Shown: positions 25,291-33,468, counted from the first letter of the stretch. The stretch is 45,522 nt of DNA from Actinomadura darangshiensis (GCF_004349235.1 NZ_SMKY01000040.1:1-45522); one strand, 5' to 3'. Program-made: numbers and translations. The notes: generated by a model not told the origin, from the sequence alone.

Positions 25291-27825
25291 TCAGGACGCC
25301 GTGGCGTCCTTCGCGCGGGCGCGCAGGGCCCGCGCGACGCCGTCGCGTCCCTCCGACAGCAGCCGGGTGAGCGCCGCGGGCGGCTTCTCGTCGGCGATGT
25401 ACGCCTCGGTGCGGTCGATCGTGGACTGCTCGATCACCAGGAAGGGGTAGGCGACCTCGGCGAACGTCTGGGACATGTCGCTGGTCCACTCCTTCCATAC
25501 GCGTCCGATCTCGGCGAAGTACCGGTCGACGTAGGGCAGGAGCAGGTCGGGGCGGTCGGGGTCGACGAAGCCGCCCAGCGTCGCCCGGTAGACCGCGTTG
25601 GGGAGATCGCCGGCGACGACCCGCTCCCACGCGCTCGCCTTCGCGCCGGCCGACGGGACCGCGGCCTTGCAGGCGGCGGCGTGCCGCTCGCCGGCGGCCG
25701 TCCTGTCCCGCTCGTGCTCGGCGTCGATCTCGGCCTCGGCCGCCTTGCCGGTGACGACGAGGCGGCGCAGCAGCGACCAGCGCAGGTCGGTGTCGACCGT
25801 GAGGCCGTCGAGGACCTGCGAGCCGTCCAGGAGGCCCTGCACGAACGCCAGGTGCTCGTCGCTGACGGCGGACGCGGTGAACGCCTGCGTGTAGGCCAGC
25901 TGGAGGTCCGAGCCGGGCTCGGCCTCGCGGGCCAGTTCCGCGAGGGTGTCCGCAAGCAGGGCCAGGCCCTCCTTGCGCCAGGCCGGGTCCGCGTACTGCT
26001 GGACGGCGGTGCGCGCCTGCCGCAGCAGCGTCTGCGTGACCGAGATGTCGGTGACGCCGCGGATGCCCTTCGCGACGAGCCGGACGTAGTCGCGGGTCGC
26101 CATCTCGGCGTCCCGCGTCATGTCCCACGCCGCCGACCAGCACAGGGCGCGCGGCAGGCTGTCCTTGACCTCGCCGATGTGCTCGATCAGCGTCGTCAGC
26201 GAGTGCTCGTCGAGCCGGACCTTGGCGTAGGTGAGGTCGTCGTCGTTGACCAGCACGAGGTCGGGCCGCTTCTTGCCGACGAGCTGCGGAACCTCGGTGC
26301 GGGCGCCGACCACGTCCAGCTCGACCCGCTCACGCCGGACGAGCCCGTCCCCCGTCCGGTCGTACAGCCCGATCGCGAGACGGTGCGAACGCAGCGTCGG
26401 GTAGTCGGCCTTGGCCTCCTGCCGGACCGCGAACGACGTGAAGTCGCCGTTGCCGTCCACCTCGTACTCCGGGCGCATCGTGTTGACGCCGGCGGTCTCC
26501 AGCCACTCCTTCGACCACGACGCCAGGTCGCGGCCGGACCGCTCCTCCAGCGCGCCCAGCAGGTCCGTGAGGACGGTGTTTCCCCACGCGTGCTGGTCGA
26601 AGTAGGCCCGCACGCCCTCAAGGAAGTTGTCGAGGCCGACATAGGCCACGAGCTGCTTCAGGACGGACGCGCCCTTCGCGTAGGTGATCCCGTCGAAGTT
26701 CACCTCCACCGCGCGGATGTCGGGGATGTCGGCGGAGATCGGGTGCGTCGACGGGAGCTGGTCCTGCCGGTACGCCCACGCCTTCTCCAGGTTCGCGAAC
26801 GTCGTCCACGAGCCCTTCCACTTGGTGGCCTGCTCCTGGCACAGGACGCTCATGTACGTGGCGAACGACTCGTTCAGCCACAGGTCGTCCCACCAGCGCA
26901 TGGTGACGAGGTCGCCGAACCACATGTGCGCCATCTCGTGCAGGATCGTCTCGGCGCGCCGCTCGTAGGACGCGTCCGTGACCCGCGACCGGAAGACGTA
27001 GTCCTCCAGGAACGTCACCGCGCCCGCGTTCTCCATCGCGCCCGCGTTGAACTCGGGGACGAACAGCTGGTCGTACTTGGAGAACGGGTACGGGCGGCCG
27101 AAGACCTTCTCGAAGTAGCCGAACCCCTGCCGCGTCACGTCCACGATGGCGGGGGCGTCGAGGTGCTCGGCGAGGGACGCCCGGCAGTACACGCCGAGCG
27201 GGATGACGGTGCCGTCCTCGCGGCGGTACTCGTCCCGGACCACGTGGTACGGCCCGGCGATGAGCGCGGTGATGTAGGTGGAGATCTGCGGCGTCGGCGG
27301 GAAGTGCCAGGTGCCGCCCTTGGCGGACTCGGCCGCCTCGTTGGTGACGACCTCCCAGTCCTCCGGCGCCTTCACCGTCAGCTCGAAGGCCGCCTTCAGG
27401 TCGGGCTGGTCGAAGCAGGTGTACATGCGGTGCGCGTCGGCCGTCTCGAACTGCGAGTACAGGTACACGCCGCCGTCGACCGGGTCCACGAACCGGTGCA
27501 GGCCCTCACCCGACCGCGAGTACTCGCAGTCGGCCACGACACGGAGTTCGTTCTCCGCGGCCACGCCCGGCAGCGGGACCCGGCCCTTCTCCGCGTCGTA
27601 GGACGCCGCGTCCAGGGCCTTCCCGTTCAGCGTCACCTCCCGGACGACCGCGCCGTGCAGGTCGATGAAGGTGTCCGCACCGGCCTCGGCGCTCGCGAAC
27701 CTGACAACGGTGGTGGAACCGAACCGCTCCTCACCGGTCGTGAGATCGAGGTCGACCGTGTACGACTCGACGGTGAGCAGCCTGGCCCGTTCCCGCGCCT
27801 CGTCGCGCGTGAGGTTGCCTGCCAC
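25291..27825 (-). CDS. pepN: aminopeptidase N (M1 family)
   Basis: An 844-residue zinc aminopeptidase of the actinobacterial PepN type, cytosolic, removing N-terminal residues from peptides. Seen: beta-domain start RLLTVESYTVDLDLTTGEE, substrate exopeptidase motif FNAGAMENAGAVTF, zinc site ETILHEMAHMWFGDLVTMRW with the third ligand in LWLNESFATYM, and the long C-terminal ERAP1-like helical domain with PRALCWSAAWDMTRDAE. Length fits the family (about 850-860). It is divergent from the mycothiol nitroreductase gene, as in M. tuberculosis Rv2467/Rv2466c. Confidence 0.97.
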   Translation of the reverse strand: MAGNLTRDEARERARLLTVESYTVDLDLTTGEERFGSTTVVRFASAEAGADTFIDLHGAVVREVTLNGKALDAASYDAEKGRVPLPGVAAENELRVVADCEYSRSGEGLHRFVDPVDGGVYLYSQFETADAHRMYTCFDQPDLKAAFELTVKAPEDWEVVTNEAAESAKGGTWHFPPTPQISTYITALIAGPYHVVRDEYRREDGTVIPLGVYCRASLAEHLDAPAIVDVTRQGFGYFEKVFGRPYPFSKYDQLFVPEFNAGAMENAGAVTFLEDYVFRSRVTDASYERRAETILHEMAHMWFGDLVTMRWWDDLWLNESFATYMSVLCQEQATKWKGSWTTFANLEKAWAYRQDQLPSTHPISADIPDIRAVEVNFDGITYAKGASVLKQLVAYVGLDNFLEGVRAYFDQHAWGNTVLTDLLGALEERSGRDLASWSKEWLETAGVNTMRPEYEVDGNGDFTSFAVRQEAKADYPTLRSHRLAIGLYDRTGDGLVRRERVELDVVGARTEVPQLVGKKRPDLVLVNDDDLTYAKVRLDEHSLTTLIEHIGEVKDSLPRALCWSAAWDMTRDAEMATRDYVRLVAKGIRGVTDISVTQTLLRQARTAVQQYADPAWRKEGLALLADTLAELAREAEPGSDLQLAYTQAFTASAVSDEHLAFVQGLLDGSQVLDGLTVDTDLRWSLLRRLVVTGKAAEAEIDAEHERDRTAAGERHAAACKAAVPSAGAKASAWERVVAGDLPNAVYRATLGGFVDPDRPDLLLPYVDRYFAEIGRVWKEWTSDMSQTFAEVAYPFLVIEQSTIDRTEAYIADEKPPAALTRLLSEGRDGVARALRARAKDATAS

Positions 27826-27926
27826 ATGAACTCCTTGGTCGGCTTAATCGCTTGGTGCCCCCATGTCTACCAACCGGACGCCGCCGCGGTCCGCCCCGGC
27901 ACGGCCTTCGGTCGCCTCGCGCCGCC

Positions 27927-27953
27927 GGGAATCGGGACGGGCACGCCCCGGTT
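27927..27953 (+). promoter_or_regulatory. SigR/SigH-type promoter of the nitroreductase gene
   Basis: GGGAAT at 27927-27932, then exactly 18 bases, then GTT at 27951-27953 matches the known thiol-oxidative-stress ECF sigma consensus (SigR in Streptomyces, SigH in mycobacteria: GGGAAT-N18-GTT). Transcription would start near 27960, giving a leader of about 34 bases before the ATG at 27994. Rv2466c, the M. tuberculosis homologue of the gene controlled here, is a known SigH target. Confidence 0.75.
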
Positions 27954-27993
27954 GTCGATTCAGTAACCCGTGTTCCATGCGCTAGGAGACGAC

Positions 27994-28608
27994 ATGTCCA
28001 AGGACGCCCCGACCCCGGTGGACTTCTGGTTCGACCCGCTGTGCCCCTGGGCGTGGATCACCTCCCGCTGGATCCTCGAGGTCGAGAAGCTGCGCCCGAT
28101 CGAGGTGCGCTGGCACGTGATGAGCCTCTCCGTCCTCAACGAGGACAAGGACGTCCCCGAGGAGTACCGCAAGGGGCTCGCCGAAGCCTGGGGCCCGGTC
28201 CGCGTGTGCATCGCCGCCGAGCAGAAGTACGGCTCCGAGGTGCTCGCACGCCTCTACACCGAGCTCGGCACCCGCCGCCACCACGACCGCCGCAAGTTCG
28301 ACCGGGAGTTCTTCGAGGAGGCGCTGACCGCCGCGGGCCTCGACCCGGCCCTCGCCGACGCCGCCGGCTCCACCGACTACGACACCGCCCTGCGGGCCTC
28401 CCACAAGGACGGCATCGACCGCGTCGGCCAGGAGGTCGGCACCCCGGTGATCGAGGTCGAGGGGCACGCCTTCTTCGGCCCGGTCGTCACCCCGATCCCG
28501 CGCGGCGAAGCCGCCGCCAAACTCTGGGACGGCGTCCTCGCGGTGGCCTCCACCGACGGATTCTTCGAGCTCAAGCGCACGAGGACCCGCGACCCGATCT
28601 TCGACTGA
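27994..28608 (+). CDS. mycothiol-dependent nitroreductase, Rv2466c family (DsbA-like)
   Basis: A 204-residue thioredoxin-fold, DsbA-like oxidoreductase very close to M. tuberculosis Rv2466c, a cytosolic mycothiol-dependent reductase (mycoredoxin-like) involved in oxidative stress and nitro-prodrug activation. Seen: [19 protein letters not shown] with the active-site cysteine at residue 17, [32 protein letters not shown], cis-Pro segment [10 protein letters not shown] and the diagnostic C-terminus [15 protein letters not shown]. The Rv2466c CPWC motif is CPWA here, so only a single-cysteine mechanism is available at that site. The ATG follows AGGAG. A SigR-type promoter lies upstream. Confidence 0.93.
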   Translation: MSKDAPTPVDFWFDPLCPWAWITSRWILEVEKLRPIEVRWHVMSLSVLNEDKDVPEEYRKGLAEAWGPVRVCIAAEQKYGSEVLARLYTELGTRRHHDRRKFDREFFEEALTAAGLDPALADAAGSTDYDTALRASHKDGIDRVGQEVGTPVIEVEGHAFFGPVVTPIPRGEAAAKLWDGVLAVASTDGFFELKRTRTRDPIFD

Positions 28609-28640
28609 CCGGGGCAGGAAGAGGTATCGCACCGGGTAGG

Positions 28641-28663
28641 TAGTTGCGACATAGTTGCAACTA
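28641..28663 (+). promoter_or_regulatory. Nur-box-like operator of the metal transporter
   Basis: TTGCGA (28644-28649)-N5-TTGCAA (28655-28660) matches the direct-repeat consensus TTGCAA-N5-TTGCAA described for Nur, the nickel-responsive Fur-family repressor of Streptomyces. The sequence is also TAGTTGC repeated at an 11-bp interval, the second copy forming the perfect palindrome TAGTTGCAACTA (28652-28663). It lies 58 bases upstream of the cbiM-like start. No cobalamin riboswitch is visible. Confidence 0.68.
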
Positions 28664-28721
28664 CTTGCCTTGCGCCGTCAAACTGGCCCTATCGCTTGGA
28701 ACGGGTAGGACGGTGAGGGAC

Positions 28722-29432
28722 GTGCACGTACCGGACGGATTCATCGATGCGCCGGTGTCGATCGCGGCGGGCGCGGTCGCGGTGGCCGGGGTCGGGATCG
28801 CGCTGCGCGGCGCCCGGCGGGAGCTGGACGACCGCACCGCGCCGCTGGCCGGGCTGACCGCCGCGTTCGTGTTCGCCGCGCAGATGCTCAACTTCCCGGT
28901 CGCGTCCGGGACGAGCGGGCACCTGCTCGGCGGGACGCTCGCCGCGATTCTCGTCGGGCCATATACCGGCATCTTGTGCGTCTCTGTCGTCCTCCTGATG
29001 CAGGCCCTTCTGTTCGCTGACGGTGGCCTGACCGCGCTGGGTGTCAACGTCACAACGATGGCGCTCACCACCGTCGTGGTCGGGTACGGGTTGTTCCGGT
29101 TGCTGCTGCGGGTGCTGCCCAAGACCCGGGCGTCGGTGTCGGGGGCGTCGTTCGTGGCGGCCGTCGTCTCGGTCCCGGCCGCGGCCGTCGTGTTCACGCT
29201 GATCTACGCGCTCGGCGGGACGGCGGACGTCTCGATCGGCAAGGTCGCCGCCGCCATGATCGGCGTGCACGTGCTCATCGGGATCGGCGAGGCCCTCATC
29301 ACCGCCGTGACCGTGTCGAGCGTGCTCGCCGTCCGGCCGGACCTCGTGTACGGGGCGCGCGGGCTGCTGAAGCCACTGGAACTGCGCAAGGCCGAGCAGA
29401 ACACCGCCGAACCGCGGCCGTCGCGGGCCTGA
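28722..29432 (+). CDS. ECF Ni/Co transporter substrate-binding component CbiM/NikM
   Basis: A 236-residue membrane S-component of an energy-coupling-factor transporter for Ni2+ or Co2+. Seen: N-terminus MHVPDGFIDAPVS, in which His2 and the N-terminal amine form the metal site of CbiM/NikM, MLNFPVASGTSGHLLGGTLA with the conserved SGHLLGG histidine, and about six hydrophobic helices (for example AAILVGPYTGILCVSVVLLM). GTG at 28722 is chosen because the metal site requires His at position 2; AGGA lies 11 bases upstream. Nickel is favoured over cobalt by the Nur-like box. The next genes encode the PDGLE, CbiQ and CbiO partners. Confidence 0.92.
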   Translation: MHVPDGFIDAPVSIAAGAVAVAGVGIALRGARRELDDRTAPLAGLTAAFVFAAQMLNFPVASGTSGHLLGGTLAAILVGPYTGILCVSVVLLMQALLFADGGLTALGVNVTTMALTTVVVGYGLFRLLLRVLPKTRASVSGASFVAAVVSVPAAAVVFTLIYALGGTADVSIGKVAAAMIGVHVLIGIGEALITAVTVSSVLAVRPDLVYGARGLLKPLELRKAEQNTAEPRPSRA

Positions 29433-29443
29433 GAGGAGACACG

Positions 29444-29800
29444 ATGACCAGCAAGCGCTTCTTCGCCGGGTTCCTGCTCGTGTCGCTCATCCTGGCCGGG
29501 GTCGTCAGCTACTACGCCAGCTCCAACCCGGACGGCCTGGAGAAGGTCGCGTCCGACAAGGGCATCAGCGCCAAGGAGAAAAACCACTCGCTCAAGGACT
29601 CGCCGTTCGGCGACTACGGCGTCAAGGGGATCGACAACGCGCGGCTGTCCGGCGGGCTGTCCGGGCTGATCGGCGTCGGCGTCGTCCTGCTCGTCGGCGG
29701 GGGACTGTTCTGGGGCGTCCGGCGGCGCGGCTCCGCCGGCGCGGACCCGGCTGCGGAGCAGGACGAGAAGGTGCCGTCCGAGACGTCCCGGAAGGCCTGA
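29444..29800 (+). CDS. PDGLE domain protein (CbiN/NikN-like accessory)
   Basis: A 118-residue membrane protein with an N-terminal helix RFFAGFLLVSLILAGVVSYY, an external loop containing SSNPDGLEKVASDKG (the PDGLE motif), KDSPFGDYGVKG, a second helix GLIGVGVVLLVGGGLFW and a basic-then-acidic cytosolic tail. In Ni/Co ECF systems this protein replaces or complements CbiN and is needed with the S-component for uptake. The ATG follows GAGAGGAG. Its TGA overlaps the ATG of the next gene by one base. Confidence 0.9.
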   Translation: MTSKRFFAGFLLVSLILAGVVSYYASSNPDGLEKVASDKGISAKEKNHSLKDSPFGDYGVKGIDNARLSGGLSGLIGVGVVLLVGGGLFWGVRRRGSAGADPAAEQDEKVPSETSRKA

Positions 29801-30564
29801 TGGGCGCGGGCCACGCGCACCGGCTCTACCTGCCGGGCGCCTCTCCGGTGCACCGGCTGCCGCCGCAGTGCAAGCTCGTCGCGGTCCTTGCGTTCGTGCT
29901 CCTGGTCGTCGCCACGCCGCGCGAGCGGATCTGGGCGTTCGGCGTGTACGCGCTGCTGCTCGCGGCCGTCACCGCGGCGGCCCGCGTCCCGTTCGGGACG
30001 GTCGCCCGGCGGATCGTCATCGAGGTGCCGTTCGTCGCGTTCGCGTTCCTGATGCCGTTCGTCGCGAACGGCGAGAAGATCACCGTGCTGGGGCTGCGGC
30101 TGAGCGAGAGCGGGCTGTGGGGCGCCTGGAACATCCTCGCCAAGGGCACCCTCGGCGTCGTCGCGTCGATCCTGCTGGCCGCGACCACCGAGCCGCGGCT
30201 GCTGCTGCTCGGCATCGAGCGGCTGAAGATGCCGCAGCTCATCACGCAGATCGCCACGTTCATGCTGCGGTACGGCGACGTCGTCACGGCCGAGCTGGGA
30301 CGGATGAGGGTGGCGCGGGCGTCCCGCGGGTTCGAGGCGCGCGACATCCGCGCGACTGGCGTGCTCGCCAAGTCGGTCGGGGCGCTGTTCCTGCGGTCGT
30401 ACGAGCGGGGCGAGCGGGTCCACCTGGCCATGCTGAGCCGCGGCTACGACGGGCGCATGCCCGTCATGCACGACGTGGGCGCGACCGGCGTCCAGTGGGC
30501 GGTGGCCGCCGCGCTGCCCGCGGCCGCCGCGCTCGTCGTGCTGGCTGCTTGGATGGCGCCATGA
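29800..30564 (+). CDS. cbiQ: ECF transporter transmembrane component CbiQ
   Basis: A 254-residue T-component coupling the ATPase to the metal-binding subunit. Seen: SPVHRLPPQCKLVAVLAFVLLVV, several hydrophobic helices, ATTEPRLLLLGIERLKMPQL, and the two cytosolic coupling-helix signatures MRVARASRGFEARD and MLSRGYDGRMP (the A-R-G motifs of CbiQ/EcfT). It starts one base inside the PDGLE stop and ends with an ATGA overlap with cbiO, so the four genes are a tight operon. Confidence 0.95.
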   Translation: MGAGHAHRLYLPGASPVHRLPPQCKLVAVLAFVLLVVATPRERIWAFGVYALLLAAVTAAARVPFGTVARRIVIEVPFVAFAFLMPFVANGEKITVLGLRLSESGLWGAWNILAKGTLGVVASILLAATTEPRLLLLGIERLKMPQLITQIATFMLRYGDVVTAELGRMRVARASRGFEARDIRATGVLAKSVGALFLRSYERGERVHLAMLSRGYDGRMPVMHDVGATGVQWAVAAALPAAAALVVLAAWMAP

Positions 30565-31328
30565 CCCCGTCCCCAAAAGTGCCGTCTCTCGAAGTGCAGG
30601 GCTTGGCCTACGCCTATCCCGACGGCACGCAGGCGCTCTACGGCGTCGACCTGACGATCGGGCGCGGGGAGCGCGTCGCCCTGCTCGGGCCGAACGGCGC
30701 CGGGAAGACCACGCTCGTCCTGCACCTGAACGGCATCCTGCACGGCGGGCTGGGCGAGGTCAGGGTCGGCGGCCTCGCGGTCGACCCGAAGGACAAGAAG
30801 GCGCTGCGGGAGATCCGCCGCCGCGTCGGCATCGTGTTCCAGGATCCCGACGACCAGCTGTTCATGCCGACCGTCCGCGAGGACGTCGCGTTCGGTCCCG
30901 CCAACCTCGGCCTGCGCGGGGCCGAGCTGGACCGCCGGGTGCGCGACGCGCTCGCCCGCGTCGGCATGCTGGACGTCGCCGACCGCCCGCCGCAGCACCT
31001 CAGCTTCGGGCAGCGCCGCCGCGTCGCCGTCGCCACCGTGCTGGCGATGGAGCCGGAGATCCTCGTGCTGGACGAGCCGTCCTCCAACCTGGACCCGGCC
31101 AGCCGCCGCGAGCTGGCCGAGATCCTGCTGAGCCTGGACGTGACGGTCCTGATGGTCACGCACGACCTCCCGTACGCGGCCGAGCTGTGCCCGCGGTCGG
31201 TCATCCTGTCGGGCGGCGTCATCACGGCCGACCGTCCCACCCGCGACCTCCTCATGGACGCGGACCTGCTCGCCGCGCACCGGCTGGAGCTCCCCTTCGG
31301 CTTCGACCCGGCCGCCGCCGTTTCCTGA
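30561..31328 (+). CDS. cbiO: ECF transporter ATP-binding component CbiO
   Basis: A 255-residue ABC ATPase energising the Ni/Co importer. Seen: A-loop YAYPDGTQALYGVDL, Walker A LGPNGAGKTTLVLHLNG, Q-loop VFQDPDDQLFMPTVREDVAFG characteristic of ECF ATPases, signature HLSFGQRRRVAVA (LSFGQ in place of LSGGQ), Walker B PEILVLDEPSSNLDP and switch histidine VTHDLPYAAE. It is translationally coupled to cbiQ. A single ATPase gene implies a homodimer, as in group I ECF systems. Confidence 0.95.
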   Translation: MTPSPKVPSLEVQGLAYAYPDGTQALYGVDLTIGRGERVALLGPNGAGKTTLVLHLNGILHGGLGEVRVGGLAVDPKDKKALREIRRRVGIVFQDPDDQLFMPTVREDVAFGPANLGLRGAELDRRVRDALARVGMLDVADRPPQHLSFGQRRRVAVATVLAMEPEILVLDEPSSNLDPASRRELAEILLSLDVTVLMVTHDLPYAAELCPRSVILSGGVITADRPTRDLLMDADLLAAHRLELPFGFDPAAAVS

Positions 31329-31396
31329 TTCGCGGCCTGTTCGGCCGTTCCGCTTGCCTCGCCCGGCCCGCTCCGCAAGACTCGATGCCCTGACAC

Positions 31397-31411
31397 TGGT
31401 AACGGTTTTCA
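31397..31411 (+). promoter_or_regulatory. Zur-box-like dyad upstream of the CooC-like gene
   Basis: TGGTAACGGTTTTCA is a 7-1-7 imperfect dyad matching the actinobacterial zinc-repressor (Zur) box TGAAAAT-N-ATTTTCA best in its right half (GTTTTCAT). It lies 20 bases upstream of the GTG start at 31432. The left half has two mismatches, so this is a candidate only. Confidence 0.4.
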
Positions 31412-31431
31412 TATCCGAAATGAGGGCTTTC

Positions 31432-32391
31432 GTGAAGGTTGCGTTCGTCGGCAAGGGCGGCAGCGGCAAGACCACCCTGTCGTCGCTGTTCGTCCGGCAC
31501 CTGGCCGGGCGCGGGCTGCCGGTGGTGGCCATCGACGCCGACATCAACCAGCACCTCGGCGTCGCGCTCGGCCTCGACGACGCCCGCGCCGCCAAGATCC
31601 CCGCGCTCGGCGACCGGCTCACCGAGCTCAAGGAGCACCTGCGCGGCGCCAACCCCCGGATCTCCTCGGCGTCCGCGATGGCCAAGACCACCCCGCCGGG
31701 CGCCGGCTCGCGGCTGCTGCGCTTCCGCGGCGACGACCCCTTCCACGAGGCGGGCCAGGAGGTCGACGGCGTCACGCTGCTCGCCACCGGCCCGTTCAAC
31801 GACGACGACCTGGGCGTGGCCTGCTACCACTCCAAGACCGGCGCGGTCGAGCTGTACCTCAACCACCTCGTGGACGGCCCCGGCGAGTACGTCGTCGTCG
31901 ACATGACCGCCGGCGCCGACACGTTCGCGTCCGGGCTCTTCACGCGGTTCGACCTGATGTTCCTGGTCGCCGAGCCCACCCGCAAGGGCGTCGGCGTCTA
32001 CCGGCAGTACACCGAGTACGCCCGCGACTACGACGTCGCCATCCGCGTCGTCGGCAACAAGGTGCAGTCCGAGGAGGACGTCGCCTACCTGCGCGAGCAC
32101 GTCGGCGACGACCTGCTGACCTGGCTCGGCCAGTCCGCCGCCGTCCGGGCGCTGGAGCAGGGCCGGCACGGCGCCGTGCTGGAGGACGGCAACGCCGCCG
32201 CCCTCGACCGCATGCGCGCCGAGGTGGACGGGCGCGTCAAGGACTGGGACCGGTTCCAGCGGCAGGCCGTCGAGTTCCACGTCAAGAACGCGCGCGCCTG
32301 GGCCAGCCGGGCGGCGGGGGAGGACCTCGAAGCGCAGGTCGACCTTGACTTCCACTTCCCCGGCGCGGCGGACGCCGCCTACTCCGGGTAG
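31432..32391 (+). CDS. CooC/MinD-like P-loop ATPase, probable metallo-chaperone
   Basis: A 319-residue SIMIBI-class ATPase. Seen: deviant Walker A VAFVGKGGSGKTTLSSLF at the N-terminus, the CooC-like AIDADINQHLGVALG (Walker A'), NPRISSASAMAKTTPPGAGS, DDDLGVACYHSKTGAVELYL, switch II YVVVDMTAGADTFASGLF and VVGNKVQSEEDVAYL. CooC proteins load nickel into CO dehydrogenase; this longer actinobacterial relative has no CODH gene beside it. GTG at 31432 is chosen (GAGGG five bases upstream); ATG 31420 is in frame. It lies 103 bases after cbiO. A role in nickel or other metal insertion is inferred from family and context. Confidence 0.8.
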   Translation: MKVAFVGKGGSGKTTLSSLFVRHLAGRGLPVVAIDADINQHLGVALGLDDARAAKIPALGDRLTELKEHLRGANPRISSASAMAKTTPPGAGSRLLRFRGDDPFHEAGQEVDGVTLLATGPFNDDDLGVACYHSKTGAVELYLNHLVDGPGEYVVVDMTAGADTFASGLFTRFDLMFLVAEPTRKGVGVYRQYTEYARDYDVAIRVVGNKVQSEEDVAYLREHVGDDLLTWLGQSAAVRALEQGRHGAVLEDGNAAALDRMRAEVDGRVKDWDRFQRQAVEFHVKNARAWASRAAGEDLEAQVDLDFHFPGAADAAYSG

Positions 32392-32436
32392 CGCAGGACC
32401 TACCGGCGGAGACGAATCGGCACTACTCTGCCCGCC

Positions 32437-33468
32437 ATGACGATGCGGCGGATGCTCGCGATGACGGGCGGCGCGGTGGTTCCCCTGGCGGTCCTCGCCG
32501 TGCTCTTCGGCAACCAATGGGTCATCGACGCGATCCAGAAGAGCGGGTTCTCGCTCAGCGACGGCATCGGCCCGCTGGTGTCGTGGCTGTTCCTGCTCGC
32601 CTGGCGGTTCACGCCGCGTGGCGGAATGGAATGGAAGTTCGTCCTGTCGGACGACTTGAGCCTGCTGGTGTTCTTCGTGGTCCTGATCCTGCTCGTCGTG
32701 GCCGGCGCCCGGCTGGCGGACCCGAGCCGCTCCCCGTTCGGCGCGGTCATCACGGGCTGGTGGGCCACGGTCGTCGCGGGCGGCGTGTCCGGGCTGGTGG
32801 CCGGCCCCCTGACGTACTGGGCGCTCGACCTGCCCGGCGGGCTGAGCCGGACCACCTTCTCCACGATCGCCCAGGGGGCGTCCTTCGGCCTGGCGTTCGG
32901 CTGGATCGCGGGGCTGGGCGCACTGGGCGGCCTCATGGTCACCCGTCCTCGCGAGGGCGGCCCGCAGTCCCAGCCCTTCGGGCAGCCGCAGCCGTACGCG
33001 GCGCAGCAGCGGGGCATGCCGATGCAGCAGCAGCCCTACCCGCAGCAGATGCCCCAGCAACAGCAGATGCAGCAGCCCTACCAGCAGCAGCCCATGCAGC
33101 AGCACCCGTCGGCCGTCCCTTACGTGCCGCCGCAGGGGCAGCCGCAGCAGCCCGGGTGGGGCGCCGCACCCGTCCCGCAGCAGCCGGGACAGCCGCAGCA
33201 GCCGGGGCAACCGCAGCAGCCGGGACAGCCGGCGCAGTTCGGGGCGCCGCCCGTCCCGCAGCAGCCGTCCGCGCCGCCGCAGGAGCAGCCCGCCACCGCC
33301 CCGCCCTGGGAGCAGGACGAGCCTCCGAAGGACGAGGCCACCGAGGACGACGCCGACGACGCCGAGGACGCCCCCGAGGACGAGCCGCAGGACACCCCCG
33401 AGGACGACGACCTCGATCTCGCCGACCGGACGATCATCGACCGCAAGCGGGACGGCGACGACACCTGA
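32437..33468 (+). CDS. membrane protein with Gln/Pro-rich and acidic C-terminus
   Basis: A 343-residue protein of unknown function. Seen: about four membrane helices in the first 170 residues (GGAVVPLAVLAVLFG, PLVSWLFLLAWRF, LLVFFVVLILLVVAGARL, IAGLGALGGLMV), then a roughly 120-residue cytosolic low-complexity segment of Gln, Pro and Met (for example QQPYPQQMPQQQQMQQP and four QPGQPQQ-type units), then an acidic stretch EDDADDAEDAPEDEPQD and a basic end DRTIIDRKRDGDD. Met/Gln/Asp-rich tails can be metal-binding or simply disordered. It begins 45 bases after the CooC-like gene, so it may be its partner. ATG 32443 is an alternative start. Confidence 0.75.
   Translation: MTMRRMLAMTGGAVVPLAVLAVLFGNQWVIDAIQKSGFSLSDGIGPLVSWLFLLAWRFTPRGGMEWKFVLSDDLSLLVFFVVLILLVVAGARLADPSRSPFGAVITGWWATVVAGGVSGLVAGPLTYWALDLPGGLSRTTFSTIAQGASFGLAFGWIAGLGALGGLMVTRPREGGPQSQPFGQPQPYAAQQRGMPMQQQPYPQQMPQQQQMQQPYQQQPMQQHPSAVPYVPPQGQPQQPGWGAAPVPQQPGQPQQPGQPQQPGQPAQFGAPPVPQQPSAPPQEQPATAPPWEQDEPPKDEATEDDADDAEDAPEDEPQDTPEDDDLDLADRTIIDRKRDGDDT

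Noticed and set aside
25270..27966. 898-codon open frame on the plus strand opposite pepN
   Set aside because: It is a third-codon-position shadow of pepN, whose motifs are unambiguous.
28609..28721. Cobalamin riboswitch upstream of the cbiM-like gene
   Set aside because: The interval is only 113 bases, lacks the B12-box core and is explained better by the Nur-like repeat.
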